From Elymus sibiricus (Eukaryota; Streptophyta; Magnoliopsida; Poales; Poaceae): a stretch of 64,000 nucleotides of DNA. The notes beneath the pieces were generated by a model. The model ran no database searches. It saw nothing but the letters and a program-made list of their open reading frames with translations, and was not told where the DNA came from. Made by a program: the position numbers and the translations under genes. The stretch covers positions 301,222,166-301,286,165 of the forward strand of contig CM077666.1 in assembly GCA_039707655.1 (NCBI GenBank), written 5' to 3'. Shown piece by piece: positions 22,542 to 34,800 of this stretch (within the stretch, counting starts at the first letter, position 1; each line of letters opens with the position of its first letter).

Positions 22542-23101
22542 GTACATTTCTACGAGACCCCACCTGCAAATGAATGAATGCCCAAATTTCACATGGCAAT
22601 CAGCTCAAATGAAGACACATTCAGAAAAGGTAAACAAAAAACTAAAAGCCACTTCTAACCTAAAACGGCCAAACACGCCAGAAGAAAGCTGTAATTTTAA
22701 TTTAACAAAGCACCACAAGATGGCGTGCATTCAAACAGAAAAAGAAATTACAGCTGTATAACACTTAAGAATGCAATTCATAAGAAACTTATGCTGTCCA
22801 ACATAAGGGCACATACCGAATAATAACCAAACTCAAATGCTGGAAGCAGCTCACTCCAAGCAACCTATTTCCAGCACCCAACAAAAAAGGGCGGCTGGAA
22901 GAAAGTATTTACAACGCCATTGTACACCAAAAAAATCAGAGCATGGATCAAATAGGCTAGTGAGCACAACTGAGTACATGGGGGAGGCTCGGTATCATGG
23001 CCCGCGCATGCTAGTGACTGATGGAAACCGTAAGCACGCCTGAATCAAAATAAACATGATGTATATGCTGTACAACGCAAAACAGTGGCAGTAACTCTTC
23101 C
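22542..23101 (-). other. 3' flank of VPS11
   Basis: AT-rich sequence follows the VPS11 stop codon and probably includes its 3' untranslated region. I see no separate gene. Short plus-strand frames here have no coding character. Confidence 0.4.
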
Positions 23102-26100
23102 CTATGGGGCATTTTCAGGTGGAATCGTTGTTTTGCTCACTACGCCCTTGCTGAAGTAGTCTGCTACCACCGAAAAGCCGTCCTTTGAACCCCTCAACTG
23201 CCTGAAGAAGAGATCATGATCCCTGGCATTTAGTTCTAGCTTCTGCTTTGCCTCCATAACAGATCTGTATTCAGGTGCACATTCCGGGCACTCCTTCTCA
23301 TTGTCCCCGAGGCAGCGAAGATGGAACGAGTGCATGCACATGAAATGGACAGCAGGAAGATCAAGGGTGAAGGTGCATGCTGTGCACTTGCTTAGTTGAA
23401 AAACCTTTGCGTTTGTCTTGAGGTCTTCTATCTCCCTTTCCATCAATTCTGTCTCTTCCTGTATAAACAAAAAATCTTGTTTCATTATGCGTTCCTTGTT
23501 TTGATCACTGAAGAGTGTAAATGTACTCCAGCTAAAGTTTCGAATATTTGCTCAGATCTTGCTACATCAGAGAAACCTTTTATAACAATCCTTCCCTTTA
23601 GCAAGAATCTGAAAATTGCTGTCATCACTAAATATGACTGGGCCACCAATTTTATTGGCATGATCAAAACTTAATGTATCAAAAGCATGTGATTCTGTTA
23701 GGCATGTCTGTAGTATGAAAGACTGAACTTTTGATAACTGCCAGCTTCAAGCATTTTATTGCTAGCGTGGAAGCAAAGTTTCTTACATGTTACCCTCCCA
23801 AGTCCCAACGAAAAACATGACTATAATTATTAACCACTCCAATTATGTAGTGTGCATGATAATTATGTTTATGCCAATAAACATATTAACTCTAAAGTGA
23901 GTTCAAGATTCACTTGTGGCATGGTATGCAGAAGTCAATTGTCGAACATCAGCAAACTAGGACAAAATGGCGTGCTACACATCCTCCTCTTCGCAAAGAA
24001 AACTTGATACCGATTTAGATGTAAAGAAAACTTGATTTCTACTGAACCATGGGTTTTAGGTACATAGGTTCATCGAACGAAAGCCAGCTTTTAAGAGCTG
24101 CTGCTGTGCACTATACAACCTCAGCTAACAAATTTCAGTGAAAGCTTCAGAGTTATTGTTGGCACAAACAGCTGAACAAAATATTCCCTAATATCTAGCT
24201 TGAGCCTATAACAGCACATATAGTTATCCTTTACATAGTAATATACCGACACCAAACTATGCTACACTAAGTGATTGCCTAAAGATTTTAAAAGATGTTG
24301 AGAATAGAAATAAAGAAAGAAATGCTGCAGAAGTATCACATTCAAACTACTACTAACCTGGTACTTGTCAACAGATTTTCTGTCATCTTCAATTAGCTTT
24401 GATTCTTGCTCAAGTTTGCGAGCAATGTAATCCTTGACAACTGAGAGAGTCAAGCATGGGTTTTTTGATAGTGTCTGTAGGACAACAATTGGAGGCAAAA
24501 CATCCCCCTTCTCAATGTAGGTCAAGACCTCTTTAACTTCCTTAGAGCAATCTTCCCCAAGCTCACCAAAATACTTCAACAGGTCACCCCAGAGAGATGG
24601 ATCCCCTCCATGAGTTGAGTCCCCTAGCTTCTTACAGCATGCAATTAAACCTTCATGGTCATGAGCTTGCTTGTAGCAACTGATAACCTCTTTGTAGAGT
24701 TTTAATTTCTCATACAGAAATAACAAGCCATCTTTAAATGCATTTGCATTACAAATGATAAGAGCAAGATCAACAGAATACAAAGGTTCTTCCATCTCAG
24801 GTGTCCAGGCAGACTTCAGCAATGCAAGTCCTTTCCTTTGTCTGTCAACAATATCCTTTGCTGTTTTATTTTCTTCTTTTCCAAGTTTCGCTTTCTCCCT
24901 TGTGCCTGATTTATAGCCGTTTGTAATTTCCTTACCTTTTCTTTCTTTACTGTTGTGATCATCAAAGCCATTTTCTTGTGACATAGATGGGAAGCTTAAA
25001 TCTTTTGATATATACAGCTCAAGAAGGGTGTTATGGATTTCTGTCTGAGCAGGTGAGTCCTTGACTGCTTTGATATAGTTTTCTAGAAATTCCATGAGAT
25101 ACTGTGGGCTGTGCACAAATATATTTACAAAGTCCATTGGTGAAGGTATCATAAGCAAGCGCATGCTATTTGAACCTCTCCTTGTCGTAGGATCTCCCCC
25201 ATCAGTACAAAGCTTCAACAGTATTTTAACAGTTTCAGCAGGTCTATGGTCCACAAGAATTTTTCCATATTCTTTTACAGTAAGACCAGCTTGATTTGCC
25301 TCAAGGCCAGATATATACTGCAGCGCCTCATCATATCTAGCAAGATCCTCAAGTAAAATCTTCAAATACAGCTCATGTCTCCCAGCCTTTTTGGCCACAA
25401 ACATAGCATGTTCATGATATCCAGCTGCACGACATACTCTTATGGCAGTTTCCACATCAAACTTAATTTCACCTACCCCATCTTCATCTTTGATGAAATG
25501 GTTCAGCTTCTCAACATCTTTCAATTTGGTATAGCAGTTCAACAGAAGGGTGGTGTGGTCTTTGGATGCTAATCCTCTATCATGTAACTTTTCTAGATAA
25601 TTTGTCAGGTTGTAGATGCGCTTTGCATCAAGAAACTTCTGTATAACATATGACGGTTCAAGATGACCAATGGTGTGGATATATTGAGACATGGCCTCAT
25701 CATATTCTTGTTTTCCATACAGATGGTCACCATACTTGCGTAGAACCTCGGCAGTTGAAGCAGGATCAGCCTGCTGACTTTGTACAAGATTGATTGCGAC
25801 TGTATAAAGATTTTTCTTAAATAACATGTCAAGCTTACTTTCCATGTCTTTCTCCCCAATGCAGAGTATCCTTTTATCACTCATTATGAGAATAATATAG
25901 CCCCACTCAGTGACCAAATGTGAAACATCCCCCACAGGCATGCTATGCGCAATTAACCGATTCTTAAGATCATAAACATTAAGAGTATTCTTTCGGCTTC
26001 TCTGATCTTCAATTATGCAAAGTAAATAACCCCGAAACCAACCCACAAACTTCTTCTCACCATCGAAAGCCCAACAAGGGCCTCTACCATCAACTTCGTA

Positions 26101-28200
26101 GAAATACACAGCTTCTGGTCTACCAACAATCAGATCCTGCACAGATACAGATAAAAACAAATAAGGTTTGCAGTAGAGCAAGATAAAATCGGACTGTTAA
26201 AAAAAAGCGCTAGGCGTTAATTGTGCATTTTGCCACCGCCTTGTGCTTTTCTAACCAAAGCATGCACTTATGCGCAGATTAAGCGCAATTAAGTGCTGGA
26301 CGTTTTGCTATGGCCTAGAGCCTAGGTGCACTTAAGCACCCGCCTAGGCACGCCTTTTTAAACTAAAAATCCTAACAGCAAAACACAGGTAGGAATGTAA
26401 TAAATTGAGTAATTGACTGAGAAGCTCCAGGTCAAAAATACTAGCTAACTCTTCCCAAATTTTGCAGCACAAATTGTTTATGTGGACTTAGTTAGTTTCA
26501 GTGATCAGGTGGAGATCTGGTACAGCTTTTTTTAGTAGCGGCTGTGCAGAACAACTATACTGACCAAGGGTCTATGAGATTAACAGGTGGCCTAACCAAA
26601 CTTGATATGTTATTCCTTGTACCCTGCTGTCTAGTTGCGAACTACTGATTTGGGGCAACTACCAAATAGGTCCCAACACGTAATTACCAGCACATTTGAA
26701 GAAATAAATGCACAAACAGATGAACAAGCACAATGATTTGAAGTTTGTATAGCTATCATTTGAAGAATAACAGATGAACAAGCACAAAAACAGAACATAT
26801 CACACTAACCATGCGGTCACTCATTGCTACGGCATTGGTCTCACAACCAATTTGGTCCAGTGTTTGCCTCCTTGGTGGTTGATGATGCAAGCTGAACAAC
26901 GTTATGGAACTAGGAGTAATGGCAAAGAGCTGATGTGCCTGCCCTTCAACTCGGAACCCAAGACCAGTAATAGGTGAACTTGTGCCGTCTGAAACAGGTT
27001 CAACTTGCAATGTGAAGCGTGTGATACGCTCACGTGCAATATCACCTTTGATGCAATAAATGCAACCATTGTCCAATCCGATAGCAATCAACAGGATGGG
27101 AGGAGCTTCTTCTAAAACCAAAAATGATGTAATCTGCAGAATTGAATACAGTATTACAAGTAGAATAGGATGTTATTGTATGCAACGTATATTCAAATTT
27201 TCTTAGCAGAAGAACAGAGAAGGTAACCTGCAAAGGGGAGTGAGGGGAGGATTTACCTTCGCCTCAGGAAATTGATTCGTGAAGACCCGCAAAATTTGAA
27301 CACAGAAAGGAGTTGTCGTACTTGAACCCTCTTCTTGTACTTTATCAAGGTCAAAAACTTTTAGACAGACTGCCGATGACTGTGAAGATGCTTGATCATC
27401 ATCTCCAACCGTGACAAGAACATTTCTTTGCTAATCATACAAAGGCATTAAGTTGTAAATATCACTTTTAGCTGTTATTATCATGATAAACACAACACGA
27501 ACGAAAAAACATAAGAGGAAATGCATTACGAACAGCGAGAGAAACCGAGGTAGAGTAGGTAAGAAATTAGTGACAAAAAAGTAAGCACCATATCGTCAAT
27601 AAGAAATAGTAGCAAATTAGCATATAATCAATGTTACTGGATACTGGTAACCCAATTTAGTTGAACTTCATACCTTCCAAAAATAAACAAAAAGATGTGG
27701 TCCGAACTCTGAAACCTTAAGCAAGTTTTGTTGCCGAATCTTATAAGTTTCTGGAATTGTTCAGGGCTGTGCGAGAGAGCAATGCTTATCATCCCATCTG
27801 GGATTGACGAACTATGTTCACTACGCATAATTAGAAGTTCATTTAAAATAATACAGTAACATTGTTTATTTTGCCTCCTGAATGTACAGGACCAATATTG
27901 AACATTCGAAAACATATGGCGAGCAATTCCACAGTTACAGATGCGTTTTCATGGGTGTACCTTGAGCTGCTGGAGGAAGAGGACGGATGAGGCGTAGGCC
28001 TGGAACCCGTAGGAGAGGCGGAACCCGCGGTCGAGGAGCCCCACGGTGCCGTCGTCGCAGCCGATCGCGACGCGGCCGCGGCCGCCCGAGGAGCAGGTCA
28101 CTCGGCCCGCGATCTCGGCTGGCACGGCCGGGGCGCCGCCTCCCCCGCCGCGCCCGGCCCCCTTCTCCTCGAAGAACTCGAACTTGCGCCACTGGTACAT
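23102..28200 (-). CDS. VPS11: VPS11, core subunit of HOPS and CORVET tethering complexes
   Basis: Five minus-strand exons all join in phase 0: 27961-28200, 27257-27430, 26810-27133, 24358-26136 and 23102-23458, giving 957 residues against about 930 for Arabidopsis VPS11. The start MYQWRKFEFFEEK is the conserved VPS11 N-terminus. An N-terminal beta-propeller region runs to about residue 330 (FLDRG-like, GLDNGCIYCIKGDIARERITRF, VGRPEAVYFYEVDGRG). An alpha-solenoid with clathrin-type repeats follows. A C-terminal RING spans about residues 864-899 (CTAC...C.HSFH..CL...CPEC). The protein scaffolds the HOPS and CORVET complexes that tether membranes to the vacuole and endosomes. Exon 1 is GC-rich with a Gly/Ala insert after residue 13, typical of grass genes. 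Intron 3 contains a repeat. No lesion was found. Confidence 0.96.
26196..26362. repeat. Inverted-repeat element in VPS11 intron 3
   Basis: The left end (AAAAAAGCGCTAGGCG) and right end (CGCCTAGGCACGCCTTTTTAA) are imperfect inverted repeats, with further TTAAGTGC/GCACTTAAG words inside. It resembles a dispersed grass repeat built on GCGCCTAGGCG. No target duplication could be confirmed, so the class is uncertain. Confidence 0.5.
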
Positions 28201-28365
28201 GCTGGGCGCAAGGGGAGGCAGATCGGGAGCGCACTGCCGGTCAGCTCGGGTGGGATCGACCTCCGCGCCGGCCGGTGGAAGGGAGGGGGAGGAGAAGCGG
28301 CCTTGGGTCGGGCACGACTGGACAGATCGGGTCGGCTTCCGTTGCGGCCTTGGGTCGGGCACGAG

Positions 28366-28742
28366 CAGAGCTGGCCAAACGGGCCGGCCCGGCACGGCAC
28401 GGCACGGGCCAGCCTAATCGTGCCAGGCACGGCACGGCCCACGGGGGCACGTTTAGTAAGCGGGCCGTGCCGTGTCGGCCCACGTGCTGCGCCTCCAGGC
28501 CCAGGCACGACCTAGTTAATAAACGGGCCGGCACGTTGGCCCGTTTAGCACGCTGGGCTGCACATTTTCACCCTGTTGAGCTGATTTTTAGGCCTATTGG
28601 GCTGTACTTTAGGTGTGTGTGTGTATATATATAAACGGGCCCACGGCCCAAGGCGTGTCGCGTGCCGTGCCTGGCCCATGGCGGGCCGTGCTGGCGTGCT
28701 AGTGGGCTGGCCTGTTTGGCCCGGCCCGTTTGGCCAGCTATA
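28366..28742. mobile_element. hAT-type MITE just upstream of VPS11
   Basis: A 377-bp element opens CAGAGCTGGCCAAACGGGCC and closes with the inverse ending GGCCAGCTATA. The 8-bp duplication GGCACGAG lies at 28358-28365 and 28743-28750, as expected for hAT. It is very rich in GGGCC and GGCACG words and contains a short TGTG/TATA tract. It begins 165 bp before the VPS11 start codon, within the likely promoter or 5' leader, and divides a local tandem repeat. Confidence 0.88.
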
Positions 28743-29023
28743 GGCACGAGCACGACTATACAGATCGGGTGCGGCCTCGCGGGGAGGTGCGCGGCGCCAC
28801 CATAGCAGGTTAGGATCGGACTCGAACGCAACACGGGAGCAGTGGGTCTATAGGACAGCAGTCGATGTCCTCAGCCGTCCGATCTAACTTAAACAGTCCG
28901 GATTCCACTATTTTATCTGAAAAAATCCTGCCACATACTCTACTTTAGCTTCGCCGTCTTGTGCTCCACATACTCTACACAGCATACTTGCAGAGTGTTC
29001 ACAGATTATGGGACGCAGAGTTT

Positions 29024-29381
29024 CTGAGCTCGAGCTCAAATGAGCTCGAGTGAACAAAAAAGTCCAAAAAAAATTAAAAAAAAAATTGGTGCAAACATTG
29101 ACAAATCTTTTCAATGTTTTCAGTGCTCACAAAATTTCATCAAAGAATGACATTCTTGTAAGTCGTGGCAAAAAAACAAAATCGGTGCTCGAAAAGTGTT
29201 ATTTTCGAAAGCATTCTAAAGTGTTTTTTTACATGACTTCCACGAATGTCATTTCATCATGGAATTTTGCAAACACTATAAACATTTGTCAAAATTCATC
29301 GCAAAAAAATCAGAATTTTTTTCATTTTTTTTGCGATTTTACTGTTCATCGCGAGCTCAAATGAGCTCGCGAGCAGAAGAT
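29024..29381. mobile_element. Inverted-repeat element with GAGCTC ends
   Basis: The left arm GAGCTCGAGCTCAAATGAGC and the right arm (CGCGAGCTCAAATGAGCTCG) are inverted repeats of about 30-40 nt, each followed inward by GTGAACA/TGTTCA-type sequence. The A-rich interior has no coding content. Target duplication could not be fixed, so class and exact ends are uncertain. Confidence 0.55.
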
Positions 29382-29939
29382 GGTTTTCGTAGATTATGTT
29401 CTATCTCTTTTCAGCATTGTTTGCGAAAAGCAAAAAAGATGGCGCATAATTTAGCTCATTTTACTTTTGATTTTGTAATGCTTTGAGTTGGGATGGTTCT
29501 CCTCCCGGATGCTCAATGCTCAATAAGCACACCATAAGGCTTTCTCCTAAAAAATCTAACAATGGACAAGGAGATCTCTTCGTCCCAAAAGGTCTCTAAG
29601 ACTAGGGATTAAAGATCCCTCCAAAGTTAGAACACAATAACCCCTTGAATAGTGTTTGCCTCCCTCTGAAAGTCAAATTATCGCCAAATAGAAGGCATAA
29701 AGGGTTAATCACAAAAAACTCATAATGGGACTCTAGTTAAAAAGACTGGGATGAGAACTAACCACCTCATCGTTCGTCATCTGACCAAAATTTTCCCCAC
29801 ACTGGTACAAGAAAGGAAGGGTGAAATCATTATTGACACAAGCAAAAGAAATTTATGCCACATATGACAAGTGGTGAAACACACAAACACTAGCTGCAAC
29901 TAAAAGGGTTCAAATCAGACGCCCAATAGGGGATATCAA
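29382..29939. other. Unassigned sequence
   Basis: No gene or bounded element was seen between the GAGCTC-ended repeat and the Copia element. The last five bases of the spacer plus the next four form the left target duplication GATAC (29940-29944). Confidence 0.35.
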
Positions 29940-29944
29940 GATAC

Positions 29945-31879
29945 TGTAGGGGAACGCAGCAGAAAACAAAAAAATTTCGCACTACGAACATGCCCAGGAC
30001 CACTATGAAGATTGCATACAAGGTTTTGATCCGATCGTTACCGACTCGTAGCGCAGCGGAAGTAGAGTCGATGTAGATCGTCGGTGCAGATCCCCGCAGC
30101 TAGGATTTACAACCTCCCAACCGCGAGGATGTACTCCCTCATCCGCTCCTCGGACAGTCCCTCGGACGATGTCACGGACAGCCCTTCGGGAGGACCCTCG
30201 AACAGCCCCTCGGGCAAAAGATCGAACCTACGACCTCTCTACGGGGTTGCACACATACGGTGTCACCTATCCGGCAGGGCTTTGCCGTCCAGAACTAGTT
30301 CCCACCGGAACACAGACAGCCTTTCGGCTCTACGAAACTATTTCATGGGAGGGAGAGAAGAAAGGCAGATCATGCATGCCATTTGGTGAGAGAGTTGGAG
30401 TATGTGTGGAGAGCCCCTCTCCATCTCTATTTATAGGAGAAGGAGGGGTGGAGGGGCTGAAATTTCAGCCACCAAAAACATGTGGGGCCCCCCACAAAAC
30501 AAGCTCCCACCAAAGGTGGGGAGTTGTCTCATGGGGCCCCCCCTTTCCACCATGGCGCCCCAACATGGGGCTGCCACCTCCTCCCAACACATCCCACAAT
30601 ATGTGGGGGCTGCCCCCCACCATGGGCCCCCCCCCAACACCTTGTCCACCAACAAGGGGGCTGCCCCCTAAAGGGGACACCCTCAAAAACAGCCCCCACG
30701 ATCCGTGGGATCTTGTCCCCTGTCGCTGGGACAAGATGTTTTCCGCGTGTATTTGCCAAAAAAAATCCCGAAGGTCTCAGAACATTTCCGGCACCCTCTC
30801 GAATTATTCTGGACACTCTCCGGAACATTTCCGGTATGATGGTTTTATTCCAAAACATTTCCGGTAACTCCGAAACATTTCCGGTTTTCTCTCCGGAACT
30901 TTTCCGTCATCTCCGAAACTTTTCCGGTGACTTTCTCTCAGACTCCCTGTCTAGTATTCAGCAGATAGATGACCCTTAAGCGTGTGACCCTATAGGTTCG
31001 GTGAAGTATATACATGACCGGAACACTTTCCGATCAATGATCAACATCGGAGCCGTGGACACCCATATTGACCCCTATACCCACACGAATAAATATTCGA
31101 GTGAACCTCAAGTTGGCGTGTGCTATTCCTGTTGCTTCGTGATATGTTACAAAATCCCGAGGTGAGATTTATCGGCATCCCCGTGGATCAACACTTGTCC
31201 ACTATGCCAGTTACCTCGTTACCGGTTTTGTTCTCTTTTCTCGTTCCCGTGTTTCGGCATCCCTGTGATCAAATCACATTGTGTCTGGCCAGATGATGGT
31301 GGATACCGTAACACCGAGAGGGCCCAAATAATATCTCTCCATCGTCGGAGGAGCAAATCTCAATCTTGAGCTATCAAGTCCCTTGTCATACTTTTCCATG
31401 AACCCGTAAGCCGCCGTAATAGCCACCCATTTACGGATGATGTTTAACAAACCCCAAAGTTCATGAAGCAAGCATGAAGAAACTCGATACTCTCATGGTC
31501 TAAGGAATTATGCAAACGTTAACTTTCTCTGTGTTATAAACCATTAACTTGTGACGAATGTATCTCATAGCATAACATCAATTCGGGTCGATTCAACACA
31601 AATGTTTTTCTAACATTGTGCCCTCAAAGTTGCCGGCATAGATATGCCCATGATCAGGAAAACATAATCATCATGCAACACTTGAGCTAGTCTCAGAGGC
31701 TTGACTAGGAATACATTTTACTGTTTATTTTTTCACACGTGCACATGGGTTTTCCTCAGAGCCTTTATGGATATACGGGCTCGGGAACCACAACAGTTAT
31801 AGCATGGAATATAAACTTAATTAGGAACATGGGGATAAATAATAACATTTATTATTGCCTCTAGGGTATATCTCCTACA
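29945..31879 (-). repeat. 3' LTR of the Copia element
   Basis: 1935 nt; plus-strand ends are TGTAGGGGAACG and ATATCTCCTACA. The purine-rich run AAGTGGGAGTC (minus strand, about 31880-31890) immediately precedes it and fits a polypurine tract. A TATAAATAG box lies on the minus strand at 30427-30435. Confidence 0.92.
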
Positions 31880-34800
31880 GACTCCCACTTGCCCTAGAGT
31901 CAATAATCTAGTCAATGCTAATGCACTTTACACCTATGGCATACCGGTGTAAAATATGCTTCGCTTGTGGTATAGTGTAATGTCCAACCGATCTGACACC
32001 TTCAGCTCCGTGTGTATCTTGGCATATCCTCGCATTTTCACGCTTTCACAAAATTCATATTTTGTGTGGACTTGCCTTTGTATATATGTGAATCACTGGT
32101 CGAACCTTGATTCCTCAGACTGAGCTATGGAGCAACTATCTACAATAGTGTCCCATTGACCAAAGCCATCTTGAAATCATACTAAGTTCATGAATGAACT
32201 ATATGATTCAACATCTTCTTTGTCGCTTCCAAAGCGTCAACATACTTAGCCTTTGTTATAGAATTCGCCACAGTAACCTGTTTGGAACAATTTCCAACTA
32301 CCGTGCCACCATATCATGTATTACACAAAACCCTTAACTTAAATTGAAAATCGCATGGAGCATTGATGAAGACCGTATCGATGTAATTACTTTACAATGA
32401 GCACTTCATAATCTCTGCTTGCGAGAAAACATGTCATCAGTGCTACTTTAGTACTCAATGACATTTTTCACTGTTGTCCCATGATCAGTACTTTGATCAC
32501 TTTGGTATCTATACTCGCAACTGCTTGGGAGTACCGAACATATCTGGTTGTTTTACATACCATGGAATACATGATTAATCCAAACACAAAGGTGTGTGGA
32601 ATATCCATCATGTATATTGCTCATCAGTGTTTTAGGGCACCGAGTCTTGCAAACCTCTTTCCATGTGACTTCAGCAAGAATCACTCATTGGTGTTCTTAT
32701 GCTAAACTGTTTTAGCATCTTGTTAATATGTATTTTTGGCTTTAGCCCTATTAGGCAATTCTATCTCCGTAGATAATTATGCCTAATATTGAGGCTACCT
32801 AGCCCAAGCACTTCATCAAAAAATCAATTTTTCAAAGAAGTCCTAATTCGTGTCAAGAAATTTATATTATTTCCAATCAACACTGTGTCAAACACACAAG
32901 GTTTTTATAAATATTATTATGCTCCCACTTACTTTCTTGTAACCACAAGCATCTTCGTTATCCATTGATGAAATCAAACTCTTTTGGCTATTTCATCAAA
33001 AACGAAGATTCCAACTCCATTTTGCTCTCTTCTGTCCATCGCTGGAACTCTGAAGTTTTGCATACTCACTAGCATCCTCTGGATCGACAAAATACTTTGA
33101 ATTGTATCACATACAAGTCCTAGTTTGTATTCTCATTTCATGAAAATCCTTTTGTCATCCATGTTTCATATCTCATGATTGAAATATGTATTAATTGCTA
33201 GTTTAACCCGAACCGACTTTAAGCATCGCTACGGTGAGACAACCTCATCGTAGTCAACTCCTTGAACTTGTTTATTGCAACAAGTCGAGCTTTATGGATA
33301 AAACATTTTATCCACATCAGTTTTTAGTTCCATTAATATTCGTTAGACTCTAAGTCTTCCGAAGGGTTCATCAAGATATAATCTTGAATTATTTATGGAT
33401 ACTATCTCGGATTATATTGGCATTTAGCCAATTCCGGAGCCAGGGCCCATCAACGCTTCCTTGTGTATCGTAGGTATACTGTTGTCTAACAACAATATCT
33501 CGTTTGCGCACCTGAGAGGTTTGCACGAGTTTTGCCTACGTGGTTCAGCTGCAAGTTCGACCGAAGTCCATACATCTCATGTAGAGGCTTCCGTATCAGT
33601 CATAGTAGGAAACTCTGGAATCACTTCCAATGTCTCTTTCCTTTGACCTGATGACGAAGATATTGTTATCTCGTCGAGTTGTACTGTCCTCCCACTCACC
33701 TTTTTGCAAGAACCACTTTCTTCAAAATCATACCGTTCTTTGTGGCAAAACCTTTTGCCTCGGTATAGTGGTGGGGGAATACCCAATAACTTGGGATAAC
33801 CTACAAAGTAGCACTTGTCTGATTTGGAATAGGTTTGTAAACAGTTTACACAAGCCCCATATTCCAAATGTTAAGAAAAGATATAACATGGTCGGGTGTA
33901 CCATACCATGGCGTCATTTCAACAGACCTGATGGCGCTCTTTTCAGTGTAAAAGACGTAGTCTCTAAAGCATTACTTTAAAAGGGATAATGGCAAATTGA
34001 TTTATGTCATCTTTGATCTTACCATGTCATAAATGGTTTGATTACATCTTCACGGACATTCCACTCACAGTGGTGTTCCGGGAGGTGTAAGTTATGAAAC
34101 TCTTTTCACAACTCATCAGACATTCGCTAAACTTGTAACTCAAATATTTCTTTCCGCAATCTAATTGCAGAAACATAATTTTCTTGTTTACAATAATTTC
34201 TACTTCATTTTGAAAACCTTTTGAATGATTTCAAAAGATCCAGACTTACGTCTCATCAAGTAAATATCCATATATCTACCTGAGTCATTTCTGAAGATAG
34301 ATAAATCCACTACTAGCAACAACATTTATCGGACTACACACATCAAAATGTATGATCACCAATAAGCTTGTTGATCGTTCCTTATGGCCTGTGAACGGTA
34401 TTTCAGTCACTTCACCTTTTGGACGAAAGTTGCAAGTGTTAGATGATTCATAATCAAATGACTTCAAAATCCATCATTAGGGAATTTTTTCATGCGGGTT
34501 TCTCCAATGTGACCAAATGCAGTGCCACACATATGTGGTATTCTTTTAGTCTTGCGACAATTAGCGTCAGTGTTATGGATGTATCATATTACCATCAATA
34601 TTCATAACATACATCCCATCCTTGATGGAAGTATGGCCCTTATGTTATTCATAATACTAAACAACAATTGCTCTTTTATGAACAACACTCTTGCAACAAA
34701 CATTATGCAAATGGGCTAGAGTGTATAAAACTCTAAAATGAATTATGAAAGTAAATACAGAGGTAATGTATTATTATCAATATTCATAACATACATCTCA

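Noticed and set aside
28046..28634. Long Arg-rich plus-strand frames over VPS11 exon 1 and the hAT MITE
   Set aside because: Exon 1 of VPS11 is secure on the minus strand, and the rest lies in transposon sequence with repeated GGCACGG words.
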